A stretch of 64,000 nt of DNA from JAEUOS01 sp040382235. Lineage in GTDB: Bacteria; Pseudomonadota; Gammaproteobacteria; Burkholderiales; JAEUOS01. Location of the stretch: positions 1-64,000 of the forward strand of contig JBEIFV010000003.1 of NCBI GenBank assembly GCA_040382235.1, in the 5' to 3' direction. Position numbers and translations under genes: made by a program. The notes beneath the pieces were generated by a model. The model was given only the letters and a program-made list of their open reading frames with translations, ran no database searches and was not told where the DNA came from. Positions 8,886 to 17,190 of the stretch are shown one piece after another; positions within the stretch are counted from its first letter, which is position 1; each line of letters opens with the position of its first letter.

Positions 8886-9836
8886 CTAGTCCTCAGCCTT
8901 GAATCCGGAGGCCTTGATGACCGCACCCCAGCGCTCGTAGTCGCTCTTGAGGATCGCGGCCGTCGCCTCCGGAGTGGTGCCGGTCGGTTCCACGCCCATG
9001 GCGCGCATGCGCTCGGCCGTGACCGGGCTCCTGATCGCCGCCACGATCGCGGCATTGAGCTTTTTCACCGTGTCCGGCGGCGTGCCGGGCGGCGCGACAA
9101 ACGCATACCAGGCACTGCCTTCGATGTTGTAGCCCTGCTCGCGCATGGTGGGCACCTCGGGCAGCACCGGCGAGCGCTTTGCGCTGGACACGGCCAGTGC
9201 ACGCAGCTTGCCGGCCTTGACCTGGTTCGCGATATCGGCCGAGGTGGTCGACAACAGGCTCACTTCGCCGGCAATCGCCGCGGTGATCGCCGGCGCCGTG
9301 CCCTTGTAGGGAATGTGCAACATATCAATACCGGCGCTGCGCGCGAACATCAGGGTGAAGAAATGCGGCAGCGATCCGGCCGCGGCGGAAGCGAAGTCGC
9401 CGCGCTTGGGCTCTTTTTTCACCAGCGCCACATATTCCTGCAGATTGCGCGCGGGCAACTCGGGGGCAACCGCGAAGGCGATGTCGAAAGTGCTGATCTG
9501 CGCGATGGCAACGAAATCGTTGAGCGGATTGAAATCCGCAGCCTTCACCGAATGCGGCTGCAGCATGGTCCCCAAGGGCGTCATCAGGAGGGTGTTGCCG
9601 TCCGGCGGCGCGGCTTTCACCAGCTTGGCGGCAGCCAGGCCGCCGCCGCCGGGACGGTTCTCGATCACGATCGGCCGATCGAAGTGCGCGCGCATGCCTT
9701 CGGCCAAGGCTCGGGTCATGGTGTCGGAGGTCGCGCCCGGCGGGAAGCCGACGATCATTTTCAGCGGCGCCTGCGCCAGCACCGGGGCGGCTACGGCGCA
9801 TGCGGCAAGCATGAGCCAGCTACGGATGAATTTCAT
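8886..9836 (-). CDS. Bug/TctC-family receptor protein
   Basis: Second Bug protein, 316 residues, with a Sec-type signal MKFIRSWLMLAACAVAAPVLAQ. The family blocks are KMIVGFPPGATSDTMTRAL, VIENRPGGGGLAAAKLV, DMLHIPYKGTAPAITAAIAG and RALAVSSAKRSPVLPEVPTM. GGAGA precedes the ATG. It stands alone, with no transporter membrane genes and no enzyme gene directly beside it, so the ligand cannot be inferred. Confidence 0.92.
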   Translation of the reverse strand: MKFIRSWLMLAACAVAAPVLAQAPLKMIVGFPPGATSDTMTRALAEGMRAHFDRPIVIENRPGGGGLAAAKLVKAAPPDGNTLLMTPLGTMLQPHSVKAADFNPLNDFVAIAQISTFDIAFAVAPELPARNLQEYVALVKKEPKRGDFASAAAGSLPHFFTLMFARSAGIDMLHIPYKGTAPAITAAIAGEVSLLSTTSADIANQVKAGKLRALAVSSAKRSPVLPEVPTMREQGYNIEGSAWYAFVAPPGTPPDTVKKLNAAIVAAIRSPVTAERMRAMGVEPTGTTPEATAAILKSDYERWGAVIKASGFKAED

Positions 9837-10038
9837 TGTGTCTCCATGGGGTTTGATGGCGGTCGCGTAACGCTCGCCGCACGATGTTAGACCAGGATTG
9901 TGTCAAGGCAGGCACCGCCATTGGTCGCGCCGGCCGGCAATTCGCTCCCTGATTCCTGCGTTCCGTCGCATCTCGCTTGGAACCGACCGACTGGCGCATG
10001 AGACTGCACGCATCAAACACCGCCATGAAAGGCCCGCC

Positions 10039-10428
10039 ATGCCCGCCGGATTCACCCCAGTCATCCTGTTTCACACCGCCGCCGCGCTGGCGGCGCTGAC
10101 ACTCGGCGCCCTTGTTTTCATGCGCAGAAAGGGCACCGGCAGCCATCGCCTGCTCGGGCGCATGTGGGTTGCCTTGATGCTGGTCACCGCGATCTCGAGC
10201 TTCTGGATCCAGTCAAACGGCCAGTTTTCGTGGATCCATGGCCTGTCAGTATTGGTCATCGCAGGTCTAGGCGGAGCTGTGTACTTCGCCAACACCAGCA
10301 ACATCGTGCGCCACCAACGCATCATGAAAGGCCTGTTCGCCGGAGGCCTTGTCATCGCCGGCGCCTTTACCCTGCTGCCGCAACGTCTGCTGGGCCGCAT
10401 GCTGTGGTCGGCGCTTGGCGTCGCATGA
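10039..10428 (+). CDS. DUF2306-like small membrane protein
   Basis: Integral membrane protein of 129 residues with about four hydrophobic segments, starting MPAGFTPVILFHTAAALAAL. The motif KGTGSHRLLGRMWVALMLVTAISSFWI and the later NIVRHQRIMKGLFAG are characteristic of the DUF2306 group, which has conserved His residues on the membrane surface; function unknown. It heads a same-strand chain of five closely spaced genes that ends in a LytS/LytR two-component pair, so it may be part of a membrane stress or signalling unit. Confidence 0.78.
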   Translation: MPAGFTPVILFHTAAALAALTLGALVFMRRKGTGSHRLLGRMWVALMLVTAISSFWIQSNGQFSWIHGLSVLVIAGLGGAVYFANTSNIVRHQRIMKGLFAGGLVIAGAFTLLPQRLLGRMLWSALGVA

Positions 10429-10431
10429 AAC

Positions 10432-10650
10432 ATGGAACACATCCAGCTTGGTCACACCGAACCGCGGCCTCCGGATATCGCGGGCAGCATGCGCAAGCGC
10501 ATGCTGCCGGGGGCTACTGCCGCCGGCGCCATCGCACTCGCCGCCGCCTGCCTGCGGCTGCCGCTTGCGGTCCCGCTCGCCCTGCTGACCACCCTGGGCG
10601 CAACCGCGGTCGGGCTCTGCAGCCGCCTGATCGCCATCGACCATGGCTGA
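10432..10650 (+). CDS. small hydrophobic protein in the LytS–LytR operon
   Basis: A 72-codon frame that starts 3 bp after the DUF2306 stop and ends 22 bp before the 2TM-domain gene. The C-terminal half is hydrophobic (GATAAGAIALAAACLRLPLAVPLALLTTLGATAVGL), consistent with one or two membrane passes. No Shine-Dalgarno is seen, so it would rely on translational coupling. No family recognised. Its tight fit in the operon is the main support; it could still be a chance frame in GC-rich DNA. Confidence 0.42.
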   Translation: MEHIQLGHTEPRPPDIAGSMRKRMLPGATAAGAIALAAACLRLPLAVPLALLTTLGATAVGLCSRLIAIDHG

Positions 10651-10672
10651 ACATCACCACCAAAGGATTGAC

Positions 10673-10954
10673 ATGACTGAAGACGAAAGCCTGCGGGTGG
10701 CACGCCGCCGCGCCGGTGCGAAGATCGGCCTCCTGATCCATCTGGCGGTATTCATCGCCGTCAATGCGGGACTGATGCTGATCAACCTCGCGACCTCGCC
10801 ACAACATCGCTGGTTCCCATTTCCCCTGGAGGGCTGGGCGCTGGGCGTTGCGATCCACGGGCTTCTAGTATTCTGGCCTGGGTTCGGCTTGCGTGAAAAA
10901 TTGGTCGCGAGCGAACTCAAGCGGCTCGAACGGCAACTCCCGCGCCGTCCGTGA
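10673..10954 (+). CDS. 2TM-domain protein
   Basis: Protein of 93 residues with an Arg-rich N-terminal segment (DESLRVARRRAGAKIGLLIH) and two membrane helices, HLAVFIAVNAGLMLINLAT and LGVAIHGLLVFWPGFGL. This is the pattern of the 2TM domain often encoded next to LytTR/LytS systems. AAAGGA before the ATG favours this start over one 30 bp upstream. Its TGA overlaps the ATG of the sensor kinase gene by one base, so the genes are probably translationally coupled. Confidence 0.8.
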   Translation: MTEDESLRVARRRAGAKIGLLIHLAVFIAVNAGLMLINLATSPQHRWFPFPLEGWALGVAIHGLLVFWPGFGLREKLVASELKRLERQLPRRP

Positions 10955-12018
10955 TGTCCGCATCTTCCCGGGAACCGTGGCACCTGATGGACAGTCCTTC
11001 GCGCGTTTCGATCCGGCATATGCTGGCCGCCACCGTTGTGCTCAATACGGTGATTGCGGTGGCGATCACCTTGTTTGGCAGCGACAGCCACGGTCACAGC
11101 CACGGCTTTGCGGTCAATTTCGTGTTCAGCCAGAGCATCGGGCTTGTCACTTACGCACTGATCGACCTGCCGCGTCGTCGCCTGTGGCCATCGCGCCCAT
11201 CGCCCCTGGCGCCGATGATCGCATTAGTCGTGTTGGCCGCTTGCATCGGCTGGTATGGCGGCAGCATGCTGGGCGGCCTGATACTGGGCATTCCCGGGCA
11301 GCCGACTTCGATCGGCGCCAACGCAGCGGTCGGTTTTCTCACATTGACCATCGCCGCTGGGTTTGGCGCGACCTTGTATTTCTCGACCCGCGAACGGCTG
11401 GCCGCGACCGAGCGACTGGCCGTTGAAGCACGCCTGAAGTTGCTCACCGCGCAAATCGAACCGCATTTCCTGTTCAACACCCTGGCCAATCTGCAGGCCC
11501 TGATCGCAACCGACCCGGCGCGAGCGCAAACCATGCTGGCGCATCTGGACCAATACCTGCGCGCCAGCCTGTCGGCGGCGCGCAGCGAAAGCGCGACGCT
11601 TGGCGAGGAATTTGCCCTGCTCGCCGATTACCTCGAGATCGTCACCATTCGCATGGGTCCGCGCCTGTCGTTCGCCCTTGATCTGCCGGCAAGCCTTGCG
11701 CAACATGCGCTGCCCCCCATGCTTCTGCAGCCATTGGTGGAAAACGCGATCCGCCATGGGCTGGAACCGAAGATCGCCGGCGGCCATGTGCAGGTGACGG
11801 CGCGGCAGGAAGGCGCGCAGCTGGTTGTGAGCATCGAAGATAACGGGCTGGGCCTCTTGAGCGGCGCCAGCCAGACCGCCGGCACCGGCCTTGGCATCGC
11901 GCATTGCCGCGAACGCCTGGCGGCGACCTACGGCAGCGCCGCCTCGGTCGTCATGGGCCACAACCCTGCCGGCGGCGCGACTGTTACGCTGCGGCTCCCG
12001 CTCGAGTCCAATCCATGA
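10954..12018 (+). CDS. LytS/YehU-type sensor histidine kinase
   Basis: Membrane sensor kinase of 354 residues. The N-terminal third has about four hydrophobic segments. The His_kinase domain follows with RLKLLTAQIEPHFLFNTLANLQ, where the His in EPHFLFN is the phospho-acceptor. The ATPase part carries LLQPLVENAIRHGLEP (N box) and SIEDNGLGL with TGTGLGIAHCRERL (G boxes). A GTG one codon upstream is in frame, but the ATG overlaps the preceding stop as TGATG. Its stop overlaps the start of the response regulator gene. The signal is unknown. Confidence 0.92.
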   Translation: MSASSREPWHLMDSPSRVSIRHMLAATVVLNTVIAVAITLFGSDSHGHSHGFAVNFVFSQSIGLVTYALIDLPRRRLWPSRPSPLAPMIALVVLAACIGWYGGSMLGGLILGIPGQPTSIGANAAVGFLTLTIAAGFGATLYFSTRERLAATERLAVEARLKLLTAQIEPHFLFNTLANLQALIATDPARAQTMLAHLDQYLRASLSAARSESATLGEEFALLADYLEIVTIRMGPRLSFALDLPASLAQHALPPMLLQPLVENAIRHGLEPKIAGGHVQVTARQEGAQLVVSIEDNGLGLLSGASQTAGTGLGIAHCRERLAATYGSAASVVMGHNPAGGATVTLRLPLESNP

Positions 12019-12797
12019 TGCGCGCCCTGATCGCCGAAGACGAACCGCTGCTCGCACAAAGCCTCAAGGCGGCGCTTGCGCTTGCCTGGCCGGAGCTCGC
12101 AGTCGTAGCACTCGCCGCCAACGGCGTCGAGGCCCTGGCCCTGATCGAGAGCGAAAAACCGGACATCGTGTTCCTCGACATCCGCATGCCGGGCTTGACC
12201 GGGCTTGAGGTCGCAACCGAGTTGGCCGATCGCCTGGAGGCCGGCGCGCAGGTGCCGCGCATCGTGTTCGTCACCGCTTACGACGAGTTCGCGCTCAAGG
12301 CCTTCAACCTGGCGGCGATCGACTACCTGTTGAAACCGCTCAATCCCGCACGCCTGGCGCAAACCGTGACGCGGCTCAAGACTCAACTGGCAGCGCCGGC
12401 CGATGATGTCGCCGCCCTGGCGCACAAGCTCGGGCAACTGCTCGGCGCGGCCCCACCAGCTGCGCCGGCCGCCATGATTTCCATCATCCGTGCGGCCGTC
12501 GGCAACACCGTGCACATGGTGGAAATCGAATGCGTCTGCTATTTCCAGGCCACCGACAAGTACACCAGCGTGGTCACCGCCGACGCCGAGCTCTTGATCC
12601 GCACCAGCTTGAAGGATCTGCTACCGCAATTGCCGCCGGAAAAATTTCGGCAGATACATCGCGGCACCATCGTCAACCTGGCCGCCATCGAGGCCGCGGT
12701 ACGCGATGAAGCCGGACGCGTCACGCTCAAGCTGAAACATCGCGGGGAATCACTGGCGGTGAGCCGGGTTTTCGCCGAGCAGTTCAGGCAGATGTAG
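12015..12797 (+). CDS. LytTR-family response regulator
   Basis: Response regulator of 260 residues. The receiver domain has acidic residues AEDE, the phospho-acceptor Asp in IVFLDIRMPGLTGLEV, the Thr in FVTAYDEFALKAF and the Lys in YLLKPL. An Ala/Pro linker leads to a C-terminal LytTR DNA-binding domain (VEIECVCYFQATDKYTSVVTAD ... FRQIHRGTIVNL). The start overlaps the kinase stop as ATGA, so the pair is coupled. LytTR proteins bind direct repeats upstream of membrane or cell-surface genes; the most likely target here is its own operon. Confidence 0.93.
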   Translation: MMRALIAEDEPLLAQSLKAALALAWPELAVVALAANGVEALALIESEKPDIVFLDIRMPGLTGLEVATELADRLEAGAQVPRIVFVTAYDEFALKAFNLAAIDYLLKPLNPARLAQTVTRLKTQLAAPADDVAALAHKLGQLLGAAPPAAPAAMISIIRAAVGNTVHMVEIECVCYFQATDKYTSVVTADAELLIRTSLKDLLPQLPPEKFRQIHRGTIVNLAAIEAAVRDEAGRVTLKLKHRGESLAVSRVFAEQFRQM

Positions 12798-12813
12798 GCG
12801 GCTGGCTTGCGCC

Positions 12814-14259
12814 TCAGGCGGCGATCGCCACAGGCATGTCGGTGCTTCCCGCGTGCGGCCGCAGATACACCCCCTGACCCAACAGCGCCGCCTGCAACGT
12901 CCCCACATCGACCGCGCGCGGCTCCACCCTGTGTGCCACCGCCAGCGCGGCGGCGACGCCGGCGGCCTGGCCGGTGATCCAGCATTGCGGAATCTCGCGC
13001 ATGAAGCCGTGCGAATTGCGGTCGCATGAAATATGGCGGCCGCAGGCGATGAGGCCGTCCAGGCGCGCCGGCACCAGCGCGCCATAGGGGATCGAGATGT
13101 TGGGGAACTTGGGCGAGACCGCGGGCGAGACGCCGATCTCGTCGGCAAACGGCGTGCCGCGCGGCCAGTCGGCGCGCAACACCGCGCCCGTGCCCTTTAG
13201 GCGACGCGTATGGCGCACGCCGATCTGCGGCGCCGACAGCATGAGGAACGCATTCTCGAAGCCCGGTGCGTGACGCCGGAAGAAGCCCAGGTGCGCGTCC
13301 ATGGCGCGGTGCGAGCGCACTTCGACGACAGACAGATCGTCGATGTCCAGGCCGGAATATCCCGACTGGCGCGGGCCCATGAAGAGCGCGATGTCGCGAC
13401 GCCAGGAAACAAACGGCCGTTCGAACAAGGTCAGCTCGGCGCGGCCGCGCGCCATGAAGGCGGCGTGCGCCTCGGGCTGGCCGGTCTTGAAGTCGATCCA
13501 GCTCTCCATGTCGACGCCGCCGAAGAGCCAGGCGGTGTTCATGCAGTGGTGGATGTCGCCTTCCTCGATGTCGTCTTCGAAATCAGCGCCGGCGCGCGCG
13601 AACAGGTCGCCATCGCCGGTGGCATCGATCACCACTTTCGCCATGATCGCCATGCGCCCTTCCTTGCTCTCGAAAGTCACCCCGCGCACCGCGCCGTTCT
13701 CGACAATCGGCAATGACGCCCACGAGTGATAGACCAGCTTGACGCCGCGTTCGAGAACGATTTCCTGCGACAGGAGCTTCAAACGCTCCGGATCGATAGT
13801 CGGCGACCAGGTCACCACGCCGTGATACGCAGCGGTGCGTTGCGCCCAGTGCGCCGCACGGGCCGCATCCTGCGAGCCCCATTCTTCGCGCGCCGGCCCG
13901 GCAACCGCCTCCGGCGGCAAGCGGGCGAACAACTCCTCGGCAAAACCGCGAATCACCAGTTGCCCGGTCCAATCGCTCATGCGGTCGATCCAGATCACCA
14001 GGCCACCGGTCGATAGCCCGCCCAGGTGGTTGTAGCGCTCCAGCAGCACCACGTCGGCGCCTTCGCGCGCGGCGGCCGCCGCGGCCGCCGTGCCGGAGGG
14101 CCCCCCGCCCACCACCAGCACGTCGCAACGACGGTAGACCGGCAGGCTACGCCCGGGCTCGAACCATTGCCCGGCCGGCTCGCGCACTTCGCGCGCCTCC
14201 TGTTCGTCGAAGATGTCGGAGTTGAGGATGCGTTCGTCGCTGATTTCGACTTTTCTCAT
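12814..14259 (-). CDS. FAD-dependent oxidoreductase (FAD_oxidored family)
   Basis: Flavoprotein of 481 residues. The dinucleotide-binding motif RRCDVLVVGGGPSGTAAAAAAAREG lies near residue 45 and is followed by the Glu that binds ribose (VVLLERYNHLGGLSTGG). A second FAD contact, VIDATGDGDLFARAGA, and the C-terminal GLIACGRHISCDRNSHGFMR...QAAGVAAAL are typical of the FAD_oxidored group of putative dehydrogenases. The start is the ATG of MRKVEISDERIL; the upstream extension is not protein-like. It stands alone and convergent with the LytR gene. Substrate unknown. Confidence 0.85.
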   Translation of the reverse strand: MRKVEISDERILNSDIFDEQEAREVREPAGQWFEPGRSLPVYRRCDVLVVGGGPSGTAAAAAAAREGADVVLLERYNHLGGLSTGGLVIWIDRMSDWTGQLVIRGFAEELFARLPPEAVAGPAREEWGSQDAARAAHWAQRTAAYHGVVTWSPTIDPERLKLLSQEIVLERGVKLVYHSWASLPIVENGAVRGVTFESKEGRMAIMAKVVIDATGDGDLFARAGADFEDDIEEGDIHHCMNTAWLFGGVDMESWIDFKTGQPEAHAAFMARGRAELTLFERPFVSWRRDIALFMGPRQSGYSGLDIDDLSVVEVRSHRAMDAHLGFFRRHAPGFENAFLMLSAPQIGVRHTRRLKGTGAVLRADWPRGTPFADEIGVSPAVSPKFPNISIPYGALVPARLDGLIACGRHISCDRNSHGFMREIPQCWITGQAAGVAAALAVAHRVEPRAVDVGTLQAALLGQGVYLRPHAGSTDMPVAIAA

Positions 14260-14472
14260 GTGCGAACCGGCTGAATTGAGCGGAACGCAAAATGATAACG
14301 GATGGGCGCACCACGCGCGATCTGCGATCGCCTGATCGCTGCTGTTCTCGAGCCTCCCGCAAGGCCTGTATGCAGACGCTACAGGCGGCAACAGGCACAC
14401 AGAGCACTGATCGGAAGACCCGGTACGGCCCCGTGCGCATGCTCCAGGTCGCCGCCCTGCGGCAGTAGCCGG

Positions 14473-15525
14473 CTACGCTGCGGCCGTGCCTGCCGCCGCA
14501 TTGCCCAAATTCGACTTGCGCGCGCGATTGAGCCGCACCGCAAGGATGGAATAGGCCAGGATTAGCAGGGAAGCTACGACACCGGCGGTGATGTACCACT
14601 GCTGCCGCTCGTTGAGGGGTTTGAATACCTCGTCCTCGCGCCGGCTCACCGCCACCGCCAGCGGGTATTCAGCGAGCTTGCGATAGCTCGTGTAGCGGGC
14701 GGGGCCTGCGCCGGGCGAGAATTGACGAAACGAGCCGATATCGCCCAGGCGCATATGTTCAGCCAGCAGGGTTCCGCTGATATTCTCACCCACTTTCGCG
14801 GCCCCAGATGCCCGGCGTGCCCGCACGATGCCGTCTGTTCCAATCAGGAATGCAGCGCTGTCGTATCCCAGATCCAGTTCGCCGTAGACGCGCGAGAAAT
14901 ACGCCGGGTCTATCGCAATCATCGCCACGCCTCCGAAGCTGCCGTCCGGCTTGTTGATGCGCCGCGTCAATTGAACCGACGCGGTGCCGGCGGCAAGCCC
15001 CGGTACTGGCGTGCCGATATGCAGTTCACCGGTGTCGCGCGCCGCATGCAGCCCGAAATGCTCACTGCGGAAGAGGTCGCCGGGCGTGAAGTCCGGCGTG
15101 CTGCCCACCAAGAGCGCGCCGTGCTCGTCAACCGCGCCCAACTGGCTGAATACGCGACCGACGGTAAGGGCTCGCGCATAGTCACCGATCGCCAACCGCG
15201 CGTCTGATTTCTCGTAATGCCGCTTGAGCAAAAGCAGCGCCTGATCAGCACCCTTGAGGGTACGGGCGGTGTGCTCGGCCACCGCGCGTGTGAGGGTGGC
15301 ATCGCTGCGGCGCAAGGTCTCCAAGGTCTGCTGGCGATCGATTTCGACCTGTGCCAGCGTGCTCGACCAGACCAGAAGGATGAGAATCAGGGCACAGGCG
15401 CCAATGACACTCGCGGGCCAGCGCGCGACGAAAGCGGCAAGACCGCCCCCCATCGCCGTGGCCTGGGCATGGATGGTGGCGCTGCCGGATTGCGGCAGGC
15501 TTAAGCTTCTTGACTGTGCGGACAT
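14473..15525 (-). CDS. orphan periplasmic sensor protein (dCache/PDC-like) without output domain
   Basis: Membrane protein of 350 residues. Helix one (SVIGACALILILLVWSSTLA, about 40–59) is followed by a 240-residue periplasmic domain resembling the PDC/dCache domains of diguanylate cyclases and hybrid kinases (TARTLKGADQALLLLKRHY, GELHIGTPVPG, VQLTRRINKPDGSFGGVAMIAIDPAYFSRVY, FLIGTDGIVRARR). Helix two (ITAGVVASLLILAYSILAV) is followed by only about 20 residues and a stop. No GGDEF, kinase or methyl-accepting domain follows, and the next gene is a FAD oxidoreductase. It is either a stand-alone sensor or a gene that lost its catalytic end. Confidence 0.75.
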   Translation of the reverse strand: MSAQSRSLSLPQSGSATIHAQATAMGGGLAAFVARWPASVIGACALILILLVWSSTLAQVEIDRQQTLETLRRSDATLTRAVAEHTARTLKGADQALLLLKRHYEKSDARLAIGDYARALTVGRVFSQLGAVDEHGALLVGSTPDFTPGDLFRSEHFGLHAARDTGELHIGTPVPGLAAGTASVQLTRRINKPDGSFGGVAMIAIDPAYFSRVYGELDLGYDSAAFLIGTDGIVRARRASGAAKVGENISGTLLAEHMRLGDIGSFRQFSPGAGPARYTSYRKLAEYPLAVAVSRREDEVFKPLNERQQWYITAGVVASLLILAYSILAVRLNRARKSNLGNAAAGTAAA

Positions 15526-15675
15526 GGCGTGTTTTCCCGGTTTGGCATCGGGTTAACGGCTTTTTGCGGTCAAGCTTGAGTGTCCCGGCACCCTGAGGAA
15601 ATCACGTCGATCGGCGCGGAAGCACAATGATGCGAGCGCATGCTTCGTTTATAAAGACTGCTGGACAATGAGCTG

Positions 15676-16140
15676 TTATCGGTCCAGGCCTGGCTTCGGT
15701 ACTTTCTGCGGCAACATGCGCACGGCTTGCGAGTTGCTCAGGGAAAAGCATTTTTCGGCCGCCGCGCGCCACGGCAACCACTCGTATGCCAGGTGCTCGG
15801 TCAATACCGGCACTACAGGTGACGGGATGGTCAGGCCGAACACGTGCTCGGTATTGTGGGTGACGCCCGGCGCGTAGCGGCTGATCCAGCGCTGGTAGAT
15901 TTCGTAGCGATTGGTCAGGTTCCAGTCGACCAACTGGTGGCCGACGGCGGTGGAGTCGATCCCGGTTTCTTCGAGAACCTCGCGTCGCGCGGTGTCGGCC
16001 AAAGCCTCACTTTCTTGATCGAGGCTGCCGGTCACGCTTTGCCAGAAACCCGGAGCGTTGCGCCGTTCCAGCAACAGGACGTCAAGCTGCGGCGTGTGGA
16101 TCACCACCAGCACCGACTCGGGGATCTTCCAGACGGTCAT
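15676..16140 (-). CDS. nudB: dihydroneopterin triphosphate diphosphatase (Nudix)
   Basis: Nudix hydrolase of 154 residues. The Nudix box GSLDQESEALADTARREVLEETGI matches GX5EX7REUXEEXGU. The N-terminus ESVLVVIHTPQLDVLLLERRNAPGFWQSVTGSL and the later WISRYAPGVTHNTEHVFGL match NudB, which removes pyrophosphate from dihydroneopterin triphosphate in folate synthesis. It lies downstream of aspS on the same strand, the usual betaproteobacterial neighbourhood, with a DUF1330 gene between them. Confidence 0.92.
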   Translation of the reverse strand: MTVWKIPESVLVVIHTPQLDVLLLERRNAPGFWQSVTGSLDQESEALADTARREVLEETGIDSTAVGHQLVDWNLTNRYEIYQRWISRYAPGVTHNTEHVFGLTIPSPVVPVLTEHLAYEWLPWRAAAEKCFSLSNSQAVRMLPQKVPKPGLDR

Positions 16141-16249
16141 CGCGCGACACTCCGCGTGCCCAACGGATGCTGCTGCGCCACGTGCACGCGCTCTGCCAAA
16201 CCAGCGGCAAGCTTGTGCTGCCGATCGTCTGCCAGCGCCGCACGCCCGC

Positions 16250-16870
16250 TCACGCCGGGGTTTCGGGCGCCTGGCCGGACAGCAGCACCATGTCGATCAT
16301 CGCGGTGTTGTTGACCAGGTCGCGCAGTTCCTGGTAGCCCGAGGCGGTGTGCGCGGCCATCGCCTGGGCGCGCGACGGGAATTCCATGATCGAAAGAAAC
16401 GTGGGCGCCCAGTTGCCGGCGATGGTGGTGATGGTGTCATTGAGGGCCAGATAGCGCCCCTTGTGCTCGCGCACGCCGCGGTCGATGCGGGTGCGATGCT
16501 CCTCGAACGCCGGCCGGTTGATGATGCGGGTATCGGCGATCGCATACACGGGATGGGCTCCGCGCCCGGCGAAGCGCGATATGGCGATACCATCGACGAC
16601 GACGATATCGAACATGCCGCAATTGCCGCGGACGACCTCGAGTTCGCGGTATTCCGCCGAAGCCACCAGGGCATCGACATCGGCGCGCTGGTCGAACTCG
16701 CATAACAACATGCGCGGCGGATGCCAGCCGCCCTGCACGATCTCGGGCTCTTGGCCGCGCGCCAGAAAACGCCCATGATGGCGCTTGACGCAGGCACGAA
16801 ACAGCAGCCGATACTCATCGTACTTGTCACGGTTGATGACACGAATATCGGCGATCAGGAAAGTGGGCAC
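16250..16870 (-). CDS. tandem DUF1330 protein
   Basis: Protein of 206 residues made of two copies of the ~95-residue DUF1330 ferredoxin-like domain. Copy one begins FLIADIRVINRDKYDEYRLLFRACVKRHHGRFLARG, and copy two begins VYAIADTRIINRPAFEEHRTRIDRGVREHKGRYLAL; each is followed by an F-x-S or E-F-D strand and a Y-x-E-L helix. DUF1330 proteins are small dimeric alpha-beta barrels of unknown function, so the tandem may be an intramolecular dimer. The gene separates nudB from aspS. Its 320-bp upstream region contains repeat copy A. Confidence 0.85.
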   Translation of the reverse strand: MPTFLIADIRVINRDKYDEYRLLFRACVKRHHGRFLARGQEPEIVQGGWHPPRMLLCEFDQRADVDALVASAEYRELEVVRGNCGMFDIVVVDGIAISRFAGRGAHPVYAIADTRIINRPAFEEHRTRIDRGVREHKGRYLALNDTITTIAGNWAPTFLSIMEFPSRAQAMAAHTASGYQELRDLVNNTAMIDMVLLSGQAPETPA

Positions 16871-17009
16871 GGTTAGCCCGCGTACGCCGGGCTGGCGATT
16901 GCCGCAGGCCTGCCGCGTGAGCTGGAGATTGTGGTCATTGCGTTCATGGCCGACCTAGTTTACGCAGGTTGAGCGTCGCAACCATAGGACCTTTGTCATG
17001 AAAATGCCC

Positions 17010-17120
17010 AAGAAAACGTTGAGCAAGTCCCCGCAAAACGGATTTTCGAACAAAGTGCCGTTTCTATTCAACATGTTGCAAACGCGACTTTCTCGACATG
17101 CGGACTTGTTCGGTGTTCCC
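17010..17120. repeat. diverged 111-nt intergenic repeat, copy A
   Basis: Aligns without gaps to 21949–22059 with about 80 of 111 bases identical by my count. Two exact blocks stand out: ATTCAACATGTTGC (17066–17079), which contains the perfect palindrome CAACATGTTG, and CGACTTTCTCGAC (17085–17097); they have the same 5-nt spacer in both copies. Mismatches are spread evenly over codon positions, which argues against a conserved coding frame. This copy lies in the 320-bp gap between the aspS stop and the DUF1330 start. The rest of that gap shows nothing else. Confidence 0.7.
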
Positions 17121-17190
17121 CTGATTCTCAGGCTTCCTTGGGTCGGCAACCGGCGCGAGCGGCGGCCGGACCGGGCGGCGCGCCCTGTGC

